DNA of 64,000 nucleotides from the NCBI GenBank assembly GCA_034401795.1, contig CM067366.1, positions 67,974,014 through 68,038,013 of the forward strand, in the 5' to 3' direction. A program made the translations under genes and the position numbers. Of this stretch, positions 56,312 to 64,000 are shown one piece after another. Origin of the DNA: Chaetoderma sp. LZ-2023a (Eukaryota > Mollusca > Caudofoveata > Chaetodermatida > Chaetodermatidae). Each line of letters opens with the position of its first letter. The first letter of the stretch is position 1. The notes beneath the pieces were generated by a model. The model was not told where the DNA came from and did no database searches. It saw only the letters and a program-made list of their open reading frames with translations.

Positions 56312-57473
56312 GCCAAGCCAGCCCCGCCATCATGTGACGAGTGCCACAAATTCGTAATGGTTCTGTTCAAGGACCATGTCTGTTTCCGCTGTACTAAGTG
56401 TAATCTTGACAGTAACGTTTGCGCAGTGTGGTCGGTCGATATGATGCTTAAGTTCCTTGCCCAGAAGGACTTGGTAGGGTCTGACGCGGGGTCAGGCGGT
56501 CCGAAAGTAAATCGTGGAGCGTCCGTTTCGGTCCTTGGGGCGTTCCACGTCTGCAACTGGAGGCGTGGTTTGGTCCTGCTATGCAAGGCTTCTTGCATAG
56601 CGTTCTGCCCACGCTGGTGTCGTCCCTGCTGCCAAAAGTTGTAGGGCAGTCTCTCCCTATGTTTAATTCGGACCCTGTCCTTGGACAGGGTTCTGGACTG
56701 GCCACCGAGGGAGCCATCTCGTATGGCCCCCCTGGCAGTCCCGTCAGGCTCAGACCTGATGGGCTCTGTCTCTCTGCGGCCACCTCCGGGTGGTCCAGTA
56801 GCAGTGGCCGGTCCGTCAGGCATGGGAGCCGTCCGCCAGGATGGCTCCAAAGTTTCCTCGTCTAGTGACGACTCTTCGGAGTCTGAAGATGAGGAAGCCG
56901 AGGAGGAGAGGTTGATGCAGCCTGTGATGCCGCGGGTAGAGAGCATGGAGGTCGATTCCATCCTGGACGGAACCGTCCTCCATCTGTCTGGCTTGGCGCA
57001 AGCCAGGGCAGCGGCTCCGCCCATCATAGGACATCGGGCACCAGTCCAGTGATGGTTGGTTTGCAGCCAACCGACACAGTGGCGGGCCAGGCGTGGTACT
57101 CACGTATCTCGCCTGGTCTGGCGGTCAGACATGGGTTGCCGTTGGCGCTCGTGTTTGGCCACGGTTCTTCAACCGCTGTGGGTCCGTACGGTTTTCCGTG
57201 CGGGCCTACTCCATGGATTGGTGCGTTCCATGGGGTGGCACCGGAACCGTACGGTACCGGAGTTCCTGGCATATCAGCAGTGGCTCCTAGCCAGGAGGCT
57301 GTTGCTGGTAGGGCCGTGAACATGTCAACGGATGACGTGTTCACGGGAGTGTCCTCCTCGGAAACAGATTGGTCTGAGGCTCTGGCGTAGCTAGCCAGGG
57401 TAGACCCATCTAGTTTCGACCACGGACGAGGAGGATGCACCCCGTCCATCGGTTGCATCGATTAGGACAGGGT
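56312..57473 (+). pseudogene. DIRS gag (copy E), truncated and frameshifted
   Basis: An acceptor-like 'ttgtccttatttatag' ends at 56311. The Cys/His module follows (56333-56422), then VDMMLKFLAQKDL. Further parts are in other frames: QGFLHS...LPTLVSSLLPK (about 56580-56720), the acidic stretch SSSSDDSSESEDEEAEEERL (56840-56915) and a Gly/Pro-rich part to 57390. Stops at 56642 and 57388. Non-functional. Confidence 0.8.
56333..56422 (+). other. Gag Cys/His module, copy E
   Basis: Reads CDECHKFVMVLFKDHVC then FRCTKCNLDSNVCAVW: C-x2-C-x10-H-x-C-x2-C-x2-C-x6-C. Identical to copy A in spacing for the first six ligands; the eighth position is Trp rather than Cys. Confidence 0.7.
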
Positions 57474-57970
57474 TCTCCTTCGATCAATACTCACCATTCT
57501 GGTACTTCTGATATACAGCTGGCCCTGACAGCGGCTCTAGGATTATAGACTTAGAAAGCTTTACCGACTCCTGGGAACCGGGTACTCGGCTCCCAACTGC
57601 CGAGTACCCGTTCACCATAGAGCTCATTCTTGTTTGCATAGCATCAAGAGCAATACATGCTTTTTGCATTAAGGATTTTAGTGGGGTTTTTTTTGTGAAA
57701 CAAAAGATCTAAGTCTTTAATTTGTGATAGTTCGTGAAAGGATTAACTAAGGACTATGGAGCCTACCGCTGAAGATAACCAGGTTGTATCGTTCTTTATT
57801 ATCCATAGTTAAAAGACTTAGGTCTCTAAATTTCGTTGTGTCGCATGTTCCAATTTCTGACCCCATAGAATCTGGGACGTGTGCTAACAACGATATATGC
57901 CAGACGATCGCCTTCTTTAAACCCCAACAGGCGATCGGCAGATATGAAAATAGGTGTTTGCTACAGTATT
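57474..57970. repeat. Degraded fold-back element relative and spacer
   Basis: 57495-57660 repeats the left part and inner hairpin of the 51635-51934 element with deletions. The joining phrase 'ttctccttcgatca' also occurs at 51949-51962 beside that element. 57700-57720 holds 'aagatctaagtctttaat', complementary to 51621-51638. Confidence 0.7.
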
Positions 57971-58463
57971 TCTAACACGAATATCGGCTGACGTCGTTCT
58001 CCGTAGAATCCGAGCGGGTGACGTCACACCCGGTCGCTCGGATGTTTATGTGAAGAAAAATTTTTCATTAATTCGCGCATCTTGTTCTGGGTGCTGCGTA
58101 CTAAAAATGGTACCGGAAACTTTAGAATGATCAAGTTTACGTGCGATCACGATCGGTTTGCAATGATCGGTGGTTTCAAAATTCTTGAGTAGATGCGTGG
58201 TCTGCGGTTTTACCGTGTGAGACAGCAGTTTGTTATACATTTTGTTGTTTTCTTCACATATCGTGATGCTTTCGTTAGGAGTATAATTTATATTGATTAG
58301 TAAATATACCCCGAATGCTATGCGATATGATTCCTGGAGCCGTTACACATCCTGGAGGATCTAATATGGGTGTGTTGATGCCCGCCGCGTTCTTGTCGTC
58401 ATAATCAATGCGATCGTTGTTGTAACGTGGCGGGGTGGGGTGCGGGGAGGTTACGGTTAATTT

Positions 58464-60540
58464 ATGAGTCAAAATTATTTGAAAATTAATTGTCTGCCTT
58501 CCATCCGGGTCTCGTTCCGCTTGTTTATTGTAGGTTTGTGCTTATTTTATAGGTGTAATGTTTGTGCAGTGTGGTCCGTCGAAATGATGGTTAAGTTCTT
58601 TGCCCAGAAGGACTTGGCTGGGTCTGACGCGGGGTCAGGCGGTCCGAGACGAAATCGTGGAGCGCCCGGTTCGGCCGGTGGGGGTGCACCACGTCCCCAG
58701 CTGGAGGTGGCGGAGATGGCACCGCCGGCGTGGTTTGGTCCGGCTATGCAGGGTTTTCTGCATAGCGTTCTGCCAACGCTGGTGTCGTCCCTGCTACCAA
58801 AGGTTGGGGGGCAGTTTCTCCCCATGCCTGGTACGGATCCTGTCCTCGGACAGGATTCTGGACTGGTTACCGAGGGGGCCGTCTCGTACGGCCCCCCTGG
58901 CGGTCCCGTCTGGCTTCGGCCAGACAGGGTCTGTCTCTCTGCGGCCACCTCCGGGTGGTCCAGTAGCGGTGGCCGGTCCGTCAGGTGTGGGAGCCGTCCG
59001 CCAGGATGGCTCCACGGTTGACTCGTCTAGTGACAGCTCTTCGGAGTCTGAAGACGAGGAGAGGTTGCTGCGGCCCGTGAAGCCGCAGGTGGAGAATATG
59101 GAGGTTGATTCCGTCCTGGACGGAACCGGCCTCCATTTGTCTGGTTTGGCGCAAGCCAGGTCAGCGGCTCCGCCTGCGGCTGAGGCCAATCCGTTACCGT
59201 GCACCGGTTCCGGGCGGCTTGGTTTGTCACCAGCCGTCACGGAAACGGGTGTGCCGGGCCAGGCGTGGTACTCGCCTGGTCCGGCAGCCGGACATGGGGT
59301 GCCGTTGGCGCCTGTGTCCGGCTACGGTTCCGCGACTGCTACGGGTCCATACGGTTTTCCGTGCGGACCTACCCCATGGACCGGAGTGTTCCATGGGGTG
59401 GCGGCGGAACCGTGTGGTAGCGGAGTGCCTGGCGTGTCAGCCGTGGCTCCTTGCCGGGAGGCCGTGGCTGGCAGACCCGTGAGCACGTCAACGGGTGACG
59501 TGTTTGCGGGGGTGTCTTCGTCGGAGGTAGATTGGTCGGATGCTCTGGCATGGCTAGCCAGGGTTGACCCGTCTGTGGTTTCGGCCACGGCCGATGAAGA
59601 TGCGCCCCGTCCGTCGGTTGCGTCGATTAGGACGGGGATTTTGCCCGCGGCCTGGATCCAGTCAGTGGGACTGGATCCACGGTTCATAGATTTGTTGGAT
59701 GCTATTTATAGCAAACAACTAATGACCAAGGGTCAGCTCCCTGCGGCCTCCAGGGAGGTGCGGGCAAGATGTCGTATTCCGCGGGGGGGGGGGGGGGAAT
59801 ACGACAGGTATGGTGTAGTCACGGAGGATGACCGATGGGTATTGGGAGTCCAGAGTGCCGGGTCGGGTGGCCCTGGTCCGGCACTAGTGGATAAATCCCA
59901 AGTACACCAGGAAGAAGTCCTGTCCCTATGTGATGAGGGTGTGAGGGCAGCTATGAGTGCTGTCAACCACTCTTATCGTCTACTTCAGTCGGTGTGGGCT
60001 GAAGCGGGGGCAGGCCACCCTGTGCCACCTGTGGCGCTTTCATGTGTTAATGACGGCTTGGTGCTGTCAATGGACGCATTGGCAAGGGTGCAAGCGCGAG
60101 TGACGAAGTCCAGGAGGCAAATGGTCATTGACCATATGCGTCCGGCTACGGCAGTCAGGGAGCGTCTTCTTGGGACGCCCCTGACAGGGCCTAGCATCTT
60201 CGGTGGCCAAGCGCGGACCATCTTAGAGGACACCGCCAGTATCGCGCAGAATCGGTTAGCGGTAAACTTACAGCTAGAGCTAGTGCGGCAAGCGCACGCA
60301 CTAGGGGCTGTGGGGAAACCGCTAACGGGACAGCCTTCAAAGAAGCATAAGGGCAAGGCGAAAGCCAGGCCTGTTACGACTTCTGCTTCAGCTGGGTTTT
60401 CAGAGCCGCCGCCGGCGAAGAACCCCAGGAAGGTTGTAGAGGCGCCTATCCTCCCCAATGTTGCTCCTGACCGCCCTAGGGGCGGGAAGGGTAAGGGTAA
60501 GGCCTCAAAGGGCGGACAGAAGGGGCCGAAGCGTACCTGA
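58464..60540 (+). CDS. DIRS gag-like protein (copy C), two frames
   Basis: The first frame (58464-59021) carries the end of the Cys/His module (CNVCAVWSVEMM) and APPAWFGPAMQGFLHS. The second frame (58600-60540, 646 codons) carries the rest: an acidic run (SSSDSSSESEDEE), a Pro/Gly-rich part, SSEVDWSDALAWLARVDPS, the conserved core QLPAASREVRARCRIPR, SLCDEGVRAAMSAVNHSY, LTGPSIFGGQAR, and a basic Gly/Lys tail (GGKGKGKASKGGQKGPKRT) suited to RNA binding. The switch of frame lies in about 58860-58960. Compared with copy E, the first ~90 nt of the module exon and a further 12 nt are missing. It may be defective. Confidence 0.75.
59783..59797 (+). repeat. 15-base G run inside a hairpin in gag (copy C)
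   Basis: gtcgtattcc precedes and ggaatacgac follows (using the last G pair), a perfect 10-bp stem with the G run in the loop. Copies A and D lack the run. Confidence 0.85.
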
Positions 60541-60704
60541 GGGTACGAAAGCTCCCTTCATATCCGCCTGGACCGCGCCTGTGCGACAGGAACAGCGGTG
60601 CCAGTTATACCCGTCGGGCCTAGAACGAAATGGTTCTCACTCTCTCTCGTTAAGAAAGGGGGGGGGGGGGCGGACTGCGAGCCGGACAACCCCGTTAGAC
60701 GTCT

Positions 60705-62752
60705 ATGGTGGGTGGAAGGCTCATGCGTTTCGTCGAGGCCTGGCGAGGTGTGACGTCAGACAGTCTGGTCCTGGGATGGTTATCCCAGGGTTACATGCCG
60801 GAGTGGTGGGACTTTCCGCCACAAAATCTGTCTTTGGCACCTGTCTGGACACCCGTACCAAGGGAGCCAGACAAGTTAGAAGCCGTTCAAAAGGAAGTGT
60901 CGGGTTTGCTTCTGAAGGGAGCAATAAAACCAGCAAACCGAAACACTCCAGGCTTCTATTCAAACATGTTCCTTGTCCCCAAGAGCACAGGGGGATGGAG
61001 ACCCATACTCAATCTCAGGCCATTAAATTGGTTTATCCATACGCCTCGGTTCCAGATGGAAACGCAGAGGTCGGTAATGGCGGGATTGAGGAAAGGAATG
61101 TGGTGTGTATCGATCGATCTGAAAGATGCATATTTCCACATTCCTATGAATCGGAGTTGGCACAGGTTTCTGAGATTTGCGTTTCAGAATCAAGTATGGG
61201 AGTTTACAGTTCTCCCGTTCGGCCTGTCGACAGCTCCGAGGGTTTTCACACAAGAGTGGTCCTTGCGGTGACAGCGTTTCTCAGAAAAGAGAACGTGGCG
61301 CTACACACCTACATAGACGACTGGCTGCTCAAGGCAGACTCGGCAGCCAGGTTGAACGTGGATACTGCTCTGACTCTGAAGTTACTTTCAGATCTAGGCT
61401 GGATAGTCAACGAGGAGAAATCCGAGTTGACGCCCACTCAACATTTCGTTTATTTGGGGATGCGATTCGACCTCGAGGAGGGCAGGGTTTACCCGTCAGA
61501 GCCCAGAGTGGTGTCTCTGTTAGCCATCCTCAGGAGTTTTCGAGTGGGAAACCACATTCAGGCGAGGCGGTTCCTTCAGATGCTGGGTATGATGGTCTCC
61601 ATGGAGCAGGTTATCCCGTACGCTGCTCTAATGCGAAGGCCTATCCAGTTGTATCTGATGTCTCTGTGGAAACAGAGAACAGAACCCCTGTCAAAACTGG
61701 TGCCAGTTTTGGAGCCGATAATATCACATCTTCTCTTGTGGGAACAGCATCAGAATCTCCTATTAGGGGTTTCGCTGCACCTACCCCACCCCCAGCTGTC
61801 CGTCTACACGGATGCATCGCTGGAAGGGTGGGGTGCCTGCCTGGGAGAACACCAGGTCTCAGGCACATGGACTCTCCCGGAGAGTCAGCCGCATATCAAT
61901 CTGTTGGAAATGATGGCAGTGGAACTGGCGTTGGAAGAGTTCCTTCCGATGATCAGGGGCAAGGTGATATTGATACGGTCGGACAATTCGACAGTAGTAT
62001 CATATATAAATCGCCAAGGCGGGACCAGGTCGCCCACCCTGTGCATCAGGGTGTGGCACTTGATTCAATGGTGCAGGAATTACTTGGTTGTTTTGAAAGC
62101 AGCTCATATTCCTGGCCGATTGAACATTCTGGCGGATGCTTTGTCTCGCGGACAGAGAATTTTGCCAACAGAATGGTCCCTCAACCCTCCGGTTCTGCGA
62201 CGGATCTTCGAGCATTGGGGCAAACCCAACGTGGACTTGTTCGCCACAAAGGAAAATGCTCAAATCATGACATATGTCTCGCCGATTCCAGATCCAAATG
62301 CCGTCGATACAGACGCTCTGGCGATAAGCTGGAGAGGGATGCACGCTTACGCGTACCCACCCACCATTCTTCTACCGAAGGTATTGGTGAAGGTCAGGGA
62401 GGAACCGTGTCTCGTCCTGCTAATAGCGCCGTATTGGCCGAGCAGGGCGTGGTTCACGGATCTTCTAGATCTGCTGGTGGAAAATCCTGTGCAGTTGCCC
62501 GAGATTCCGAACATAATCTCCCAGGCCAAGGGACGCTTCCTACACGAGCGTCCCGAAATGTTCAAATTGACTGCGTGGATGTTGTCAAACAACGTTCCAC
62601 GTCGGAAGGCTTTTCTCGACAGGCTGCTGATTTCATCGCGGCTGCGAGAAGGAGGTCAACCTTCAAGTCATATAACAACAAGGTTAACAGATTTGCAGAC
62701 TGGTGTGAAGAAAAGGGTATTGATACCTTTCAATCCACTATTCAGCAAATAG
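60705..62752 (+). pseudogene. DIRS reverse transcriptase / RNase H (copy C), one frameshift
   Basis: First part, frame of 60705-61271: WTPVPREPDK, GGWRPILNLRPLNWF, SIDLKDAYFHIPMNRSW, LPFGLSTAPRVFT. At about 61245-61250 two extra bases (a repeated CA) shift the frame. The second part, to the stop at 62752, has VVLAVTAFLRKENVALHTYI with catalytic YIDD, then RNase H (SVYTDASLEGWGACL, INLLEMMAVELALEEF, RSDNSTVVSYINRQGGTRSP, LNILADALSRG) and WGKPNVDLFATKENA. All catalytic residues are present but on the two sides of the frameshift. A 13-base G run at 60658-60670 lies between gag and RT. Confidence 0.88.
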
Positions 62753-63594
62753 CAGACTTTCTCTGTGAGCTGTTCTTTGCAGGAGTAGCTCCCGTCACAG
62801 TTGCTGGATACAAGTCAGCTTTGGCATCAGTTATCCCTTGTCTAGCCAACAGGGATAGTCCAGAGGTGGCCCAGTTAAATGTGATGTTGAAGGGAATGAG
62901 CAATCTCCGTCCGAGACAACCGGTAGTCATTCCAGCCTGGAGTCTATCTTTAGTGCTTAATGTACTGGCCAAGCACCCTTTCGAACCGTTGCGTTCGGCT
63001 AGTCTAAACCATTTGACTCTAAAGGCGGTCTTTCTATTGGCAGCTTCCTCAGCTAGAAGGCGCAGTGAGATCCATGCGCTTTCGGCAGAGAGGAACCGAT
63101 TTATTGTTTCTGGAGAAGGTCTGCGTCTTCTGCCAAGAGCAGAGTTTATGTTAAAGAACCAATCTTTGAGATATCCCGGCAAACCGATCATTATACCGAA
63201 GTTAACTAGGTTTGATCGTGATGCCAGTGTCTGGTGCCCGGTCCGTGCTTTGACTAAGTACAAGAAACGGACTGACTCGTTGCGGTCGAACGATAGACAT
63301 CTGTGGATCTGCCATAAAAAGCCTTATGGTGCCGCATCCATGGATACTATCTCTCGTTGGGTGGTCGAATGCATTCAGACTACTCACGAGATGGCGACTG
63401 GGCACCAGGTGCAGGGCGTAAGGGCACACGATGTCAGAGGAATAGCCGCCTCGACCGCCCTTTACAATGGTGTTCCATTAGAGGACATCATGGTCATTGC
63501 ACAATGGCACTGTGAGTCCTCATTTACGGATTACTATATGAGGGATGTGTCAGACTCAGCCAATCCACTCGCTTTAGCTGTTTTGAAACGATAG
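62521..63594 (+). CDS. DIRS tyrosine recombinase (copy C)
   Basis: Recognisable recombinase starts near NVQIDCVDVVKQRS (about 62555) and ends at TAG 63592-63594. Core-binding part: NKVNRFADWCEEKGIDTFQS. Catalytic residues: first Arg in SSARRRSEIHALSAE (about 63050), HxxR at 63427-63438 (AHDVRG), and WHCESSFTDYYMRD with the candidate nucleophile Tyr at 63532-63537. It appears complete and open. The frame is also open upstream to an ATG at 61177, overlapping RT/RNase H for about 1.6 kb; whether that part is translated is unknown. It would integrate circular element DNA. Confidence 0.9.
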   Translation, partial: PGQGTLPTRASRNVQIDCVDVVKQRSTSEGFSRQAADFIAAARRRSTFKSYNNKVNRFADWCEEKGIDTFQSTIQQIADFLCELFFAGVAPVTVAGYKSALASVIPCLANRDSPEVAQLNVMLKGMSNLRPRQPVVIPAWSLSLVLNVLAKHPFEPLRSASLNHLTLKAVFLLAASSARRRSEIHALSAERNRFIVSGEGLRLLPRAEFMLKNQSLRYPGKPIIIPKLTRFDRDASVWCPVRALTKYKKRTDSLRSNDRHLWICHKKPYGAASMDTISRWVVECIQTTHEMATGHQVQGVRAHDVRGIAASTALYNGVPLEDIMVIAQWHCESSFTDYYMRDVSDSANPLALAVLKR

Positions 63595-64000
63595 TTAGTG
63601 ACCACACTGCTTTTCCCCTTTTTTCACTTCAGTAAGAAAAGAACCTAAAGCAGGCATGGTCAGGCGAGAGGATGTCAACCAGATTGTGTCACTGATGGCC
63701 GAACCGGTGAATGGTTGAAGGCGGTAAGTCTGAAGTCCTGTTATCATAAGGTAATTCAATAAGTGAGAGTTTTTTGTATCATGTATATGTATCATGTTCA
63801 TTCATTTTATATATTCATGCTCATTCCCAGGCTAATACATGGAATATGCAGGGAGTAGTTAACCCTCTTGGCATATTGGTGTTTTCAGGCGAGATACATG
63901 TTCGTTAGTTCTCTCCCTTTTCTTAGGAGGAAAAAGGGGGGGGGAACCGTGACGCGAATGTGATTCGGTTCCGTGAACTTGACGGTCCTTTTAGGTCTCT
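63595..64000 (+). other. 3' sequence of DIRS copy C
   Basis: Non-coding. Includes 'aaccggtgaatggttgaagg' and a G run at about 63940-63949. It may hold the 3' terminal repeat and the internal complementary region, which could not be paired with the 5' end by eye. Confidence 0.5.

Larger units (their letters stand above)
55980..57473 (+). mobile_element. DIRS-like retrotransposon, copy E (5' part only)
   Basis: From about 56078 it parallels copy C from 58316: leader with 'gctatgcgatatgattcc', then gag. It ends abruptly at 57473, in the middle of gag, where a fold-back relative follows. RT and recombinase are absent. Confidence 0.85.
57970..64000 (+). mobile_element. DIRS-like retrotransposon, copy C (nearly complete)
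   Basis: Leader about 57970-58552, gag about 58553-60540, RT/RNase H 60705-62752 (one frameshift), tyrosine recombinase to 63594, then 3' sequence to at least 64000. Left and right borders are not defined; the element may extend past the window. Protein similarity to copy A is high in RT and recombinase, lower in gag. Confidence 0.88.

Noticed and set aside
61177..62520. Recombinase starting at the ATG 61177
   Set aside because: No recombinase similarity is visible before about 62520, and the ATG lies upstream of other RT coding sequence. The open frame is reported as a finding, not as established protein.
60458..62752. One 764-codon RT/RNase H ORF in copy C
   Set aside because: The part before about 61250 is not RT sequence; the real N-terminal RT lies in the frame starting at 60705. 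A 2-base insertion joins the wrong frames.
1..64000. LTR retrotransposon or endogenous retrovirus
   Set aside because: The RT-containing elements have a tyrosine recombinase downstream, with no protease, integrase or long terminal direct repeats seen; non-LTR fragments account for the rest.

Overview
The window is a piece of an AT-rich, repeat-dense animal genome. The host gene has GT-AG introns and is metazoan in type; the diversity of DIRS and non-LTR retrotransposons and the dispersed fold-back repeats suggest a marine invertebrate, possibly a mollusc or other lophotrochozoan. That assignment is inference.

Layout. (1) 1-6000, minus: a DIRS-like retrotransposon (copy A) with long open frames for gag, reverse transcriptase/RNase H and tyrosine recombinase, running off the left edge. 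(2) about 6110-11567, minus: an older, frameshifted DIRS copy (B). (3) 12306-36667, minus: the first 12 coding exons of a P4-type ATPase (phospholipid flippase, ATP10-like). All GT-AG junctions and phases agree, giving 2199 nt or 733 codons, ending inside the nucleotide-binding domain. The rest of the gene is not in the window, so copies A and B lie in or next to its following intron. Its introns hold hairpin MITE families, a 2-kb minisatellite, and repeats built around an 'aagatggc' core. (4) 36668-46492: no gene seen; a GTA microsatellite, more 'aagatggc' repeats, and ~350-bp tandem repeats. (5) 46493-48032: a non-autonomous hAT-type element with 14-bp terminal inverted repeats and a perfect 8-bp target duplication. 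(6) 48050-51345: a tandem repeat joined to a truncated, apparently chimeric DIRS gag (copy D, minus). (7) 51635-55408: a fold-back element and three non-LTR retrotransposon fragments, one carrying a 90-bp MITE. (8) 55980-57473 and about 57970-64000, plus: a truncated and a nearly complete DIRS copy (E and C).

How the parts work together. In the DIRS elements gag would package RNA, RT/RNase H would copy it and the tyrosine recombinase would integrate the circular product; integrase and protease are absent, as in the family. The most distinctive things seen here are a Cys/His module at the start of gag recurring across divergent copies, a splice-acceptor-like sequence just before it, and a layout in which gag and recombinase share one frame while RT/RNase H lies in the +1 frame over a long stop-free overlap. 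The only host function visible is the flippase, which would move phospholipids from the outer to the inner leaflet of a membrane.
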